A stretch of 64,000 bases of DNA from Virgibacillus sp. MSJ-26 (GTDB lineage: Bacteria > Bacillota > Bacilli > Bacillales > Amphibacillaceae), in contig NZ_JAHLPW010000013.1 of assembly GCF_018918075.1 (NCBI RefSeq), forward strand, positions 57,846-121,845, read 5' to 3'. Below the pieces are notes generated by a model. That model saw only the letters and a program-made list of their open reading frames with translations, had not been told where the DNA came from and made no database searches. The position numbers and the translations under genes are program-made. Position 1 is the first letter of the stretch. Each line of letters starts with the position of its first letter. This document shows positions 1 through 12,446 of this stretch, piece after piece.

Positions 1-485
1 AAATTGCTCCGATGCCTTACTAAGCCCGTAAGTGAAAATGGCAAAAACACTTATAACTTCAAGTCCTTCCGACTTCAAGGCGCTTGCTGCCTGTATCGAA
101 GAGCCTCCTGTTGAAATAAGATCTTCGATGACAAGAACTTTTTGTCCTTTCTCAACTTGGCCTTCTATTTGATTTCTTTTTCCGTGACCTTTTGCACTTG
201 AACGAACATATACCAAAGGCAGATTTAACTCATCAGCGAGCCAGGCAGCATGTGGAATCCCCGCTGTTGCACATCCTGCGATAACATCTGGTTTCTCGTC
301 AAGTTGATGAATCATATGTATAAACGCCTTAGTAATTTTTTGCCGGACTCTTGGATACGACATGGTCAGTCGGTTATCACAATAAATAGGTGATTTAATA
401 CCAGATGTCCAAGTGAAATAGTGATGTGGATTAATTTGCACAGCTTTAATTGCCAATAGATTTTTTGTAATTTCAACACTTAAGC

Positions 486-489
<4 letters not shown>
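1..489 (-). CDS. pyrE: Orotate phosphoribosyltransferase (partial, C-terminus outside window)
   Basis: Joins orotate to PRPP to give orotidine 5'-monophosphate, the fifth step of UMP synthesis. The 163 codons present start [17 protein letters not shown] and contain the Type I PRTase PRPP loop [14 protein letters not shown] and the segment [15 protein letters not shown]. The family is about 210 residues, so roughly 45 C-terminal residues lie beyond position 1. Its ATG overlaps the pyrF stop as ATGA, which implies translational coupling as the last visible gene of the pyr operon. Identity is secure; only the C-terminus cannot be judged. Confidence 0.95.
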
Positions 490-2849
<2,360 letters not shown>

Positions 2850-2853
<4 letters not shown>

Positions 2854-5800
2854 ACGTAAACGACCTCTTTATTCTCCATAGGTTTAGCGCTGAATGTATT
2901 TGCGTCAATTACACTTAGAATAGCGTTTGCTGTATCAAGACTAGTTAAGCAAGCAATCCCATGTTCAACTGATAACCGTCGAATCATAAATCCTTCAGAT
3001 CTTGGCTGTTTGCCAGATGTTAATGTATTAATTACAAACTGAACCGTTCCACTTTCAATAATTGATAGTACATTTTCTTGGTCGGAGCCGATTTTCGCGA
3101 CTTCTGTTACAGGTAAATCTATCTCCCTTATACTTGTTGCGGTTCCCTTTGTAGCGTATAACTTAAAGCCCAATTCATGGAACCATTTAGCTATATGACG
3201 CGCTTCTAATTTATCCTTATCCGCGATGGTTAAAAGCACAGATCCTTCTGTAGGAATGGTGAGTCCTGAAGCTATCAACCCTTTATAAAGTGCTTTTTCT
3301 AATGTTCGATCATAGCCAATTGCTTCCCCAGTCGATTTCATTTCTGGTCCGAGAGTGGTATCAACACTTCTGAGTTTTTCAAAAGAAAATACAGGAACTT
3401 TGATTGCAACCTGGTCATCTTCAGGTAGAATACCAGTCTGATAACCTAAATTGGACAGTTTCGTACCTAAAATACATTTTGTAGCTAGGTTCGCCATGGT
3501 AATGCCTGTCACCTTGCTTAAAAATGGTATGGTGCGACTCGCTCTTGGATTAACTTCTAAAATATATACTTGCCCATCTTTTACGATAAATTGGATATTA
3601 ATAAGTCCTTTAATTTCAAGTTCTTCAGCTATAAGCTTTGTGGCTTCCATACATGTATGTTTTATCTTATCTGTCACTTGTTGGGGTGGATAAACAGCAA
3701 TCGAATCCCCAGAATGGACTCCCGCTCGCTCAATATGCTCCATGATTCCCGGTACGATTGTGGTATCGCCATCACTAATAGCATCTACCTCTATTTCTAT
3801 TCCTGTTAAATATTTATCTATTAAAATCGGATGCTTGGTCTGAAAATTAAGAGATTTAGTTAAATAAGCGTCAAGTTCGTCCTCGTTATAAACAATTTCC
3901 ATTCTACTTCCACCTATTACATAAGAAGGTCGTACTAAGACCGGATAACCTAATTCAGCCGCAACATCAAATGCTTCTTCCAACTTGAGAACTGTTTTCC
4001 CTTTGGGCCGTAATAAATTTAAATCGTCTAATAGTTTTTCAAATTTATCACGATCCTCTGCCCGGTCTGTCGCTTCTATACTTGTTCCTAATATTTTCAC
4101 CCCACGTCTTTCTAATCCAGATGCTAAATTAATTGCAGTCTGTCCACCAAATTGAACAATAACCCCTTCTGGTTGTTCAAGTTCAATCACGTTCATTACG
4201 TCTTCTAACGTAAGAGGTTCAAAATAAAGCTTATCAGAAATGGTGAAGTCGGTTGAAAATGTTTCAGGATTATTGTTCATTATGATGGCTTCATATCCCA
4301 TCTCTCTAATAGCCAATACCGAATGAACGGTTGCATAATCGAATTCGATGCCTTGACCGATGCGAATCGGCCCAGAACCTAGCACAAGTATTTTTTTTCG
4401 ATTAGATATGATAACATCATTTTCTTTTTCATAAGTACTATAGAAATAGGGGGTTGTCGATTCGAATTCTGCTGCACATGTATCAACCATTTTATATACG
4501 GGAATAATATTTTCTTCTTGTCGATAATGAAAAACTTCATCAGTCGTTTTATTTACTAAACGTGCTATATGACTATCTGAAAAGCCCATAACTTTGGCTT
4601 TTGTGCAAAGTTTATATGAGAATCCCTCTTCCAAGATTTGTTTTTCCAAAGTTATAATTTGTTTTATTTTATCAAGGAAAAAATAATTAATTTTTGTCCA
4701 TTTGTGGATGTTTTCAACTGACATACCTCGTCTAAAAGCTTCTGCCAATACAAAAATTCTTTCGTCGTCAGCTCGCTGCAATCTTTCAATAATAGTTGTA
4801 TCAGAAAGTTCTTCGATATGACTTAGCCTTAGTTCTTCAGTTCCGATATCAAGTGACCGGACGCCTTTGAGTAAAGATTCTGATAGTGAGCGACCAAGCG
4901 CCATGATCTCACCTGTTGCTTTCATTTGCGTACCTAGTTTGCGATTTCCAGATGTGAATTTATCAAAGGGAAAGCGCGGAAACTTTGTTACAACATAGTC
5001 AAGAGCTGGTTCATACATTGCAGAAGTTTTTGTTACAGGATTTATAATTTCATCCAATGTTAAACCAACCGCTATTTTGGCCGCCACTTTAGCAATTGGA
5101 TACCCAGTTGCTTTAGAAGCAAGAGCGGATGAACGGCTAACACGTGGATTAACTTCAATAATATAATAATCAAAGCTATCTGGATCAAGTGCTAACTGAA
5201 CATTGCACCCACCTTCAATTTCTAGTGCACGAATAATCTTTAGTGACGCATTTCTAAGTAATTGATATTCTCGGTCACTTAATGTTTGTGAAGGAGCAAC
5301 GACTATCGAATCTCCAGTATGAATTCCCACCGGATCTATATTTTCCATATTACAAACTACAATGGCTTGGTCATTCTTATCTCTTAGAACCTCATACTCT
5401 AATTCTTTAAACCCAGCTATATTTCGTTCTATTAAGCATTGATGTACCGGTGAAAGGGATAAGCCAGCTCGCGTAATTTCTCTTAATTCTTGCTCGTTAT
5501 AACACATGCCTCCGCCTGTTCCACCCAATGTATAGGCCGGGCGTACAATAAGTGGGTAGCCTATCTTGTCTGCAAAATCCAAGGCTCCTTCAATAGTTGT
5601 CACTATGCTACTTTCTGGAACAGGCTCATTTAATTCTTGCATCAATGAACGGAATCTTTCTCGATCCTCCGCTTGCTCTATAGCATCTAATGAGGTGCCT
5701 AGTAGTGTGACATTATAGTCCCCAAGAATACCTACCTTTTCCAACTCGACTGCTAAATTTAAACCAGTTTGCCCACCAAGTGTAGGAAGGAGTGCATCTG

Positions 5801-6047
5801 GCTGCTCTTTACGAATAATTTTCGTCAAAAAATCTACTGTTAATGGTTCCATATAGACTTTGTCAGCAACTGTATGGTCAGTCATAATGGTTGCAGGATT
5901 TGAATTCGCCAAAATAACCGTATATCCTTCTTCACGCAGCGATTGACAAGCTTGGGTTCCGGAGTAATCAAATTCAGCAGCCTGCCCAATGATGATGGGT
6001 CCTGAGCCAATGACAAGTATTTTTTGGATATTAGTATTTTTTGGCAT
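2850..6047 (-). CDS. carB: Carbamoyl-phosphate synthase large subunit (pyrimidine operon)
   Basis: Makes carbamoyl phosphate from bicarbonate, ammonia and two ATP. The 1065-residue protein has the usual two homologous ATP-grasp halves: the first begins [20 protein letters not shown], the second near residue 554 with [20 protein letters not shown], followed by a C-terminal allosteric MGS-like domain. Both halves keep GGQT and EVNPR motifs, so synthetase activity looks intact. AAGGAGG lies 6 nt before the ATG. The partner glutaminase subunit just upstream has lost catalytic residues, so this protein may depend on free ammonia or on another small subunit. The B. subtilis name is pyrAB. Confidence 0.97.
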
Positions 6048-7140
6048 ATAAATCCTCCTTGTTTGTTTCCTCGTAATGTTGAATGAAATCTAAAAATTGA
6101 TCAAATATATAATAAGCATCTTCCGGGCCAGGTCCGCCTTCTGGTTGGAATTGAACTGAAAAAGAGGGATAGTGACGGTGAATAATGCCTTCCACAGTAC
6201 CATCGTTTAATGCTCTATGTGTTACTTCTAAGTCAGTATTTTGTAGTGATTCTTCCTTAACCGTATAATTATGATTTTGTGTTGTAACGAATGCTTTATT
6301 TCTATCTAAGTCTTTAACTGGATGGTTACTTCCATGATGCCCGAATAACATTTTCTCTGTATCAGCGCCAAATGCTAATGCCATGACTTGATGCCCTAAG
6401 CCTATTCCTAATAATGGAATATGATCTGATATATCCTGAATCGTTTTGATAGATGCAAAAAGATCTTTAGGGTTGCCTGGTCCATTAGTAATCAATACTC
6501 CACTTGGATTAAGCCGTGATATTTGTTCAGCGTTATAATCATGTGGAACTACCGTCACTTGACAATGCCGTTCTGTCAATTCTCTTAGAATACCATGTTT
6601 CATTCCTAAGTCGATAACGGTAATTCTTAATCCACGACCCGGTATAACGTACGCCTGCTTAGTAGAAACCTTTTCAACATCATTCGTTTGCTTTGACTGA
6701 TTCTTTAATTTTTGAATCGTCGCTTTAATAGAAGTTTCTATATCAATTATGCTCCCTCTTAATGTTCCTGATTTACGTATATGTTTTGCCAGCATTCTTG
6801 TATCTATATTTGCTATACCAGGTATATGATGAGCTTTTAAAAATGTATTTAAATCTTCCACGCTTCGAAAGTTATTTGGTAGGTTACAGAACTCCCTAAC
6901 GATTAATCCCTTTACAGCTGGTGACACGGCTTCAAAGTCATCTCGATTTATACCATAGTTACCTACCTCTGGGGTCGTCATTACCACTAACTGACCGTAA
7001 TATGAAGGGTCTGATAAAATTTCTTGATAACCTGTCATTCCTGTATTAAAAATTAGCTCGCCGTGTGTATCACATTCATCCCCAAATCCAATTCCTTCAA
7101 ATACAGTTCCATCTTCCAAAACAAGTCGACGTCTATTCAT
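6031..7140 (-). CDS. carA: Carbamoyl-phosphate synthase small subunit with degenerate glutaminase site
   Basis: Family role: hydrolyses glutamine and channels ammonia to CarB. I chose the ATG at 7140 because the upstream in-frame ATG at 7155 is part of the ribosome binding site GAGGAGGGAG; this gives 369 residues. The N-terminal [17 protein letters not shown] and [10 protein letters not shown] motifs are normal. In the class I amidotransferase domain the nucleophile elbow reads LLGIGLGHQ, with Gly247 (codon GGC, 6400-6402) where the family has Cys. The C-terminal triad segment reads [13 protein letters not shown], with Gln332 (codon CAA, 6145-6147) in place of His; Glu334 remains. TTQNHNYTV also replaces the usual NHG. 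The frame is open throughout. It probably cannot hydrolyse glutamine. B. subtilis name pyrAA. Confidence 0.93.
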   Translation of the reverse strand: MNRRRLVLEDGTVFEGIGFGDECDTHGELIFNTGMTGYQEILSDPSYYGQLVVMTTPEVGNYGINRDDFEAVSPAVKGLIVREFCNLPNNFRSVEDLNTFLKAHHIPGIANIDTRMLAKHIRKSGTLRGSIIDIETSIKATIQKLKNQSKQTNDVEKVSTKQAYVIPGRGLRITVIDLGMKHGILRELTERHCQVTVVPHDYNAEQISRLNPSGVLITNGPGNPKDLFASIKTIQDISDHIPLLGIGLGHQVMALAFGADTEKMLFGHHGSNHPVKDLDRNKAFVTTQNHNYTVKEESLQNTDLEVTHRALNDGTVEGIIHRHYPSFSVQFQPEGGPGPEDAYYIFDQFLDFIQHYEETNKEDLYAKKY

Positions 7141-8416
7141 TTTCTCCCTCCTCATAAACTACTTTACCTTCAAATATAGTCATAACCGGAATTCCACGTA
7201 CTTCCCAATTATGAAAAGGTGTATTTTTACCTTTTGAATAAAATTGATGTTTATCGATTTTTTCCTCTTTTGCTAAGTCTATTAATGTAAGGTCTGCAAT
7301 ACCTCCTTCTTTTATTTTTCCAAAGGGGAGATTGAATGTTTTTGCCGGTTTGATAGTTAACCAGTCTATTAACTGTTTTAATGCCACCCGACTTGTCGTC
7401 ACAAGTGCTTTATATAATAAAGGGAATGCTGTTTCTAGACCGACAATCCCGAACGGAGCATCTAGACATCCTTTTTCTTTTTCCTCTGCTGTATGTGGTG
7501 CATGATCTGTTGCTATAAAATCAATCGTGCCATCAAGTAATCCTTCGATAAGTGCCTCTTGATCCTTCTTATTTCTTAATGGTGGATTCATTTTAAATTT
7601 GGCATCATCAGCATGAATATCTTCTTCATTTAGGACTAAATGGTGTGGGGTTACTTCGGCAGTAACGTGAATACCTGCTTTCTTTGCTTCTCTTATCACG
7701 CGAACTGACTCTTTTGTACTGACATGACAAACATGATAATGACAACCAGTTGCTTCAGCCAATAAAACGTCACGTGCTATTTGTACGGATTCACTTAAAG
7801 AGGGAATCCCCGGGAGATCTAATCTTCTACTTACTTCGCCTTGGTGTACTACACCTCCATAGACAAGGGAATTATCCTCGCAATGAGCCACGACAGGTTT
7901 ATTTTGACTTGCAGCTTGCTGCATCGCACGATACATTACATCTGCTGTTTGAATACCGACACCATCGTCTGTAAAAGCAAATATATTTGCATTAGATAGT
8001 TCTTGTATATTGACAAGTGTGTCACCTTGTAAATTTTTCGTAATGGCTGCATAAGGTAGAACTCTAACCAAGGCATCTTTCTGTATTCGTTGATGAAGCT
8101 CTTCCATCTTTTCAACAGAATCAGGTACTGGATTAGTATTTGGCATAGCACAGACTGTTGTAAATCCTCCCCGTGCAGCCGCTTTTGTTCCCGTTTCAAT
8201 CGTCTCTTTTGCTTCTCCGCCTGGTTCTCTTAAATGAATATGTACATCTATAAAACCTGGTGCAAGCAACTTTTCTCCACAATCAATGATTTTTTCTACT
8301 TCGTCTGTAATATCGGTGCCGATTTTAATGATCTTCTTATCATCTATTAAGACATCACATACTACTAGCTTGTTTATACTTGAGTATTTTGTTACGTTTT
8401 TCAATAGTGTTTTCAT
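7133..8416 (-). CDS. pyrC: Dihydroorotase
   Basis: Zinc amidohydrolase that cyclises carbamoyl aspartate to dihydroorotate. The 427-residue protein has the metal-binding [10 protein letters not shown] motif near residues 58-67 and the second signature [12 protein letters not shown] near 303-314, which marks a type I dihydroorotase. Its 5' end overlaps pyrB by 62 nt and its 3' end overlaps carA by 8 nt. Only a weak G-rich ribosome binding site is visible, so translation may be coupled to pyrB. Confidence 0.97.
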   Translation of the reverse strand: MKTLLKNVTKYSSINKLVVCDVLIDDKKIIKIGTDITDEVEKIIDCGEKLLAPGFIDVHIHLREPGGEAKETIETGTKAAARGGFTTVCAMPNTNPVPDSVEKMEELHQRIQKDALVRVLPYAAITKNLQGDTLVNIQELSNANIFAFTDDGVGIQTADVMYRAMQQAASQNKPVVAHCEDNSLVYGGVVHQGEVSRRLDLPGIPSLSESVQIARDVLLAEATGCHYHVCHVSTKESVRVIREAKKAGIHVTAEVTPHHLVLNEEDIHADDAKFKMNPPLRNKKDQEALIEGLLDGTIDFIATDHAPHTAEEKEKGCLDAPFGIVGLETAFPLLYKALVTTSRVALKQLIDWLTIKPAKTFNLPFGKIKEGGIADLTLIDLAKEEKIDKHQFYSKGKNTPFHNWEVRGIPVMTIFEGKVVYEEGENE

Positions 8417-9299
8417 CTGTTGTTATACCCCATTCTTTTAAAAGTTTTATTATAATTGCCATCCTGACATAGACGCCATTTTCCATTTGCTTAAATATTC
8501 GTGAACGTTCGCATTCTACAAGACTAGAATCTATTTCAACACCACGATTGACCGGAGCTGGATGGAGAATAATCGCTTGATCCTTCATTATTTTTTCACG
8601 TGATTTTGTTAATCCGTAGTTATCCAAATAACCGTTATTGGTGTCAACTATATCGTTGTGACGTTCGTGTTGTACTCTTAACATCATCATGACATCACTG
8701 ATTTGAGCAGCCTGATCCATAGTAAGGTTGGGGATATTTAATGAATCATCTTCGAGTCCGGGAGGAGCACTGAAATAGACGTCGGCTCCTAATTTTTGTA
8801 AAGCTTTTACATTCGAATGTGCAACACGGCTATGTTTAATGTCACCAGCAATCGTTACTTTTAAGTTTTTAAAGGAACCAAACTCCTCATAAATAGTTAG
8901 TAAATCCAATAAGCATTGGGTTGGATGTTCTGCTTTTCCTGCGCCTGCATTAATAATTGGAATTGAAAGGTCACTTAATTCTTCAATCCATTTATCTGAT
9001 GGATGTCGGATGATTAATAGATCAGCACCAATCGACTCGAATGTTTTTGCCGTATCATATAAGCTTTCACCTTTTTTAGTACTTGATATGGATTCATTAA
9101 AATCTAATGTCTCTATTCCTAATTTTTTCTGTGCTAAAATAAAACTCATCTTTGTTCGTGTACTAGGTTCGAAAAATAAGTTCGCACAAAACATTTGGTC
9201 TAAAATCTGAGGGTAAGCACTTTTATAATTCTTAGCTTCTTCTAATAACGTAAGCAATTGAATCTCAGTTAAAGGATTGAGTGAAAAAAAATGTTTCAT
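8355..9299 (-). CDS. pyrB: Aspartate carbamoyltransferase catalytic subunit
   Basis: Condenses carbamoyl phosphate with aspartate. The open frame extends to 9359, but the ATG at 9299 ([10 protein letters not shown]) sits 6 nt after GGAGG, giving 314 residues, close to the family. Carbamoyl-phosphate motif [28 protein letters not shown] and [11 protein letters not shown] are all present. No regulatory pyrI subunit is visible, as usual in Bacillaceae. It is the first gene after the second PyrR attenuator. Confidence 0.96.
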   Translation of the reverse strand: MKHFFSLNPLTEIQLLTLLEEAKNYKSAYPQILDQMFCANLFFEPSTRTKMSFILAQKKLGIETLDFNESISSTKKGESLYDTAKTFESIGADLLIIRHPSDKWIEELSDLSIPIINAGAGKAEHPTQCLLDLLTIYEEFGSFKNLKVTIAGDIKHSRVAHSNVKALQKLGADVYFSAPPGLEDDSLNIPNLTMDQAAQISDVMMMLRVQHERHNDIVDTNNGYLDNYGLTKSREKIMKDQAIILHPAPVNRGVEIDSSLVECERSRIFKQMENGVYVRMAIIIKLLKEWGITTDENTIEKRNKILKYKQASSM

Positions 9300-9330
9300 C
9301 ATGAACCTCCTTGATATTCGAGTTTTCACA

Positions 9331-9365
9331 ATAAAAAACCTCTTTGCAAAAGGTTGCAAAGAGGT
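9331..9365 (-). terminator. Attenuator terminator between pyrR and pyrB
   Basis: On the minus strand CCTCTTTGCAA pairs with TTGCAAAGAGG as a perfect 11-bp stem, followed by TTTTTTATT. It lies just before the pyrB ribosome binding site and downstream of a PyrR-type site, so it is the terminator arm of a PyrR-controlled attenuator. Confidence 0.9.
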
Positions 9366-9407
9366 ATACGTGTCCTATGTATACACGTATTCTAATAGCA
9401 ACCTTAC

Positions 9408-9422
9408 AAATCTCTCTGGATT
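9408..9422 (-). promoter_or_regulatory. PyrR RNA-binding site in pyrR-pyrB leader
   Basis: The minus strand reads AATCCAGAGAGATTT, close to the conserved PyrR-binding anti-antiterminator loop (AGTCCAGNGAGGCT) of Bacillus pyr leaders. With UMP, PyrR bound here would favour the terminator at 9331-9365 and lower pyrB-pyrE expression. Confidence 0.85.
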
Positions 9423-9440
9423 CATTTAAAGGTTTTATAT

Positions 9441-10090
<650 letters not shown>

Positions 10091-10122
10091 AAATTAAAGG
10101 ATCTTTATTAATTATTTTCTTT

Positions 10123-10151
10123 ATTATTACAGAAACTATGATAACTGTCAA
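10123..10151 (-). promoter_or_regulatory. Sigma-A promoter of the pyr operon
   Basis: Minus strand TTGACA (10146-10151) and TAATAA (10124-10129) are separated by 16 nt, or 17 nt if AATAAT is taken as the -10. The -35 box overlaps the last codons of ylyB. Transcription would start just ahead of the PyrR site. Confidence 0.75.
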
Positions 10152-11056
10152 TACATTTTATCTAAAGTTCCAAGTAATTCTTGAAAGTAAGTTGGTGGGT
10201 CAACTTCAAAACGCATCCATTCAGCAGTCGTTGGATGTGTAAGTCCAAGCGTTCTAGCATGCAATACTTGACCATTTGTTTTTAAAGTTTTACGTAAACC
10301 ATATTTTGGATCACCAACTAGTGGATGATTAATGTATTTCATATGGACTCTAATTTGATGTGTTCTTCCAGTCTCCAATTGACATTCCACATGTGTATAC
10401 TTTGGAAAGCGCTGCAATACTTGAAAATGGGTGATAGCAGGTTTTCCGTTATCGACAATTCCCATTTTTTGCCGATCTTTCGGATCCCTTCCAATTGGGG
10501 CATCAATCATTCCTTCTTCATGCTCAATGACCCCATGGACAATTGCTTCGTATTTCCGCTCAACTTCTTTATTTGCCAATTGTTCGGCTAAACTCGTATG
10601 AGACTGATCATTTTTAGCCACGACAAGGAGCCCACTTGTATCTTTGTCAATTCGATGAACGATCCCTGGACGCTCAACTCCATTGATACCTGATAAATCA
10701 TCGCAGTGATGAAGAAGTGCATTAACAAGTGTACCAGACTGATGGCCCGCTGAAGGATGGACAACCATTCCTTTAGATTTATTTACTACAATTAAATCAC
10801 TGTCCTCATAAACAATTGCTAAAGGAATATCTTCTGCAATCACATCAAGTGGCTTTACTTCTGGAATAGACCATTTAATAATATCACCCGACTGACATTT
10901 ATAATTAGCTTTTACTTTGCTACCATTAACTGTTACGTAATTTTCCGCGATCCATAACTGAATTTGCGAGCGTGATCGCGTAGGATTAACATTAACTAGT
11001 ATTTTATCCACTCTTAAATTTGATTCAAAATCAGTAACAACATGTTGTTGTGACAT
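10148..11056 (-). CDS. ylyB: RluD-family rRNA pseudouridine synthase YlyB
   Basis: Predicted pseudouridine synthase. An N-terminal S4 RNA-binding domain (LRVDKILVN...SRSQIQLWI) precedes the catalytic domain with the HRIDKDTSGLLVVAK motif holding the catalytic Asp, and GRTHQIRVHM near the C-terminus. The ATG at 11056 follows the lspA stop by one base and has AAAGAGGG upstream, giving 302 residues against about 303 in B. subtilis. Its exact uridine target is not shown by the sequence. Confidence 0.93.
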   Translation of the reverse strand: MSQQHVVTDFESNLRVDKILVNVNPTRSRSQIQLWIAENYVTVNGSKVKANYKCQSGDIIKWSIPEVKPLDVIAEDIPLAIVYEDSDLIVVNKSKGMVVHPSAGHQSGTLVNALLHHCDDLSGINGVERPGIVHRIDKDTSGLLVVAKNDQSHTSLAEQLANKEVERKYEAIVHGVIEHEEGMIDAPIGRDPKDRQKMGIVDNGKPAITHFQVLQRFPKYTHVECQLETGRTHQIRVHMKYINHPLVGDPKYGLRKTLKTNGQVLHARTLGLTHPTTAEWMRFEVDPPTYFQELLGTLDKMY

Positions 11057-11057
11057 A

Positions 11058-11522
11058 TTATGCTTGCCCTCTTTTCTTTTCATCTTTAAACGTGACAATG
11101 ATTACTAAGATGACACCTATCACCAGTGAAGAATCTGCTATGTTAAAAATGGGATAGTCATATTTAAAAATAATGAAGTCCAAGAAATCAACAACTTCTT
11201 TGTGAAAAAGACGATCAATAAAATTGCCAATGGCTCCACCTAATATGAGACTTAATCCTACTGAAAGAATGCGATTACCTTTAGCATATGTATGAAGATA
11301 ATAAATAACTCCGCCTAATACGACAACCGTTACGATATAAAAAAACACCATTTGATCCTGCAGTATTCCCCACGCGGCACCTGGGTTTCGGTGGGATGTT
11401 AAGTAGAAAAAGTTCTTAATAATTGGTATTTGTTCATATAACTCCATCTTATTTACAACAAGCCACTTCGTCAGCTGATCTATAGCTATAACGAGACCAG
11501 CTATAATATAATAAAAAATCAT
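11058..11522 (-). CDS. lspA: Lipoprotein signal peptidase (signal peptidase II)
   Basis: Membrane aspartic peptidase that removes signal peptides from diacylglyceryl prolipoproteins. The 154-residue protein has four hydrophobic segments and the two catalytic Asp motifs, [10 protein letters not shown] and FNIADSSLV. The SD GGAGGATTAGGG precedes the ATG. B. subtilis has ylyA between ileS and lspA; here that place is taken by repeats. One client in this window is the lipoprotein CtaC. Confidence 0.96.
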   Translation of the reverse strand: MIFYYIIAGLVIAIDQLTKWLVVNKMELYEQIPIIKNFFYLTSHRNPGAAWGILQDQMVFFYIVTVVVLGGVIYYLHTYAKGNRILSVGLSLILGGAIGNFIDRLFHKEVVDFLDFIIFKYDYPIFNIADSSLVIGVILVIIVTFKDEKKRGQA

Positions 11523-11727
11523 CCCTAATCCTCCGCTTCCAATCTTGCACTTTTATCATGACTCTTTCTGATTTTACCATAAACTATGGAGTTTATACCA
11601 CTAGAGCTATAATTATTAAAACAAAATTCCAACACTAAGCTTGAGTAGATCCTATATTTATCACAGTTAACGTTAATTATTTGAGCAGTGTAATGTAACA
11701 CATTAGATATATGATGTGCAGTAACTT

Positions 11728-11920
11728 ACTATCTTAGGAATGAATTAAGCCATCGCTACGGAAATACACTTCGCTTTCCAGGGGCGGCTTGGTGAGCCTC
11801 CGAATGCTAACGCATTTCGGGGTCTCACCGATGCCTCTGGGGCTGCGCGTGAATGCTCGCCCCATCGAAGACTATAGCTCCCCTAGGAGTCTCCGCGTAT
11901 TTCCTCCGCTTAGGATAGTT
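11728..11920 (-). repeat. Mosaic intergenic repeat, copy A
   Basis: GC-rich segment in an AT-rich gap. Its ends are imperfect inverted repeats: GCTACGGAAATAC on the left, GTATTTCCTCCGC on the right, extended outward by ACTATCTTAG and TTAGGATAGT. Inside are TGAGCCTCC, GGGGTCTCA and a GGGGCTG...CGCCCC hairpin. The same core (GAGACTCC, TGAGACCCCG, GAGGCTCA, GGAAAGCG) appears in the other copies B-E. Confidence 0.75.
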
Positions 11921-12103
11921 CATTTTCATTAACAAGCTGTAGTACTAAAAAAACATCAGCATAGTATTGCTCAAAGTGAAGATAAAAACTTTATAAAATG
12001 TAATTACGCTTTAATCATAAAGTATATAGTAGCTCAGGCAGAACGGATACGTGTAAATTTAATCCAAAAAAAGTAACTAAAAGTCTAGTCTTTGAACTCC
12101 GAA

Positions 12104-12305
12104 CGAAGGCTATCTATAGCGAAGGAAAAAATGCGAGACTCCTCGAAAATAAAAACCAATTTTCTTCGTGCGATGTAACGCGCTGAAGTCCCTCATGTCC
12201 TACGGAAAAGGAACAGTCTGAAGATCCCGCAACGAGTGTTTTTTGCGAGTGAGGAGGCTGAAGCGTTCCCCATGGAAAGCGAGTATTTTTTTCCGTAGCG
12301 ATGGA
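12104..12305 (+). repeat. Mosaic intergenic repeat, copy B
   Basis: Shares the ends AGCGAAGGAAAAAATGCGAG and GGAAAGCGAG...TTTCCGTAGCGATGG with the copy at 19939-20070. The interior is diverged, keeping GAGACTCC, GATCCCGCAACGAG and GAGGAGGCTGA. It is inverted relative to copy A in the same gap. The 73-codon minus-strand frame inside it is not credible as a gene. Confidence 0.65.
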
Positions 12306-12405
12306 ATGAGCACATATCTTTTTAAGAGGGAACAACTTTGCTGACGTTACTGCAAATCATGTGTATAAGGTGCGTTTATGTTGGAGTTAAGGTATTGAAA
12401 AGAAT

Positions 12406-12439
12406 AAAAGATATCTCTCAATTTTGAGGGATATCTTTT
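12406..12439 (-). terminator. Rho-independent terminator of ileS
   Basis: AAAAGATATC(C)CTCA pairs with TGAG(A)GATATCTTTT around a short A/T loop, with one mismatch, and is followed on the minus strand by a T-rich tail. It starts a few bases after the ileS stop. Confidence 0.85.
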
Positions 12440-12446
12440 ATAACTA

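Larger units (their letters stand above)
11523..12446. other. Gene-free gap between lspA and ileS
   Basis: About 920 nt without a credible gene. It holds two GC-rich repeats in opposite orientation (11728-11920 and 12104-12305), the ileS terminator and otherwise AT-rich spacer. No ylyA remnant was recognised. The lspA promoter should lie within the first 150 nt next to its start; no clear boxes were identified. Confidence 0.7.

Noticed and set aside
12114..12335. 73-codon minus-strand frame in the lspA-ileS gap
   Set aside because: It lies within mosaic repeat B, has no good ribosome binding site and its product shows no family likeness; it reflects the repeat's GC-rich sequence.
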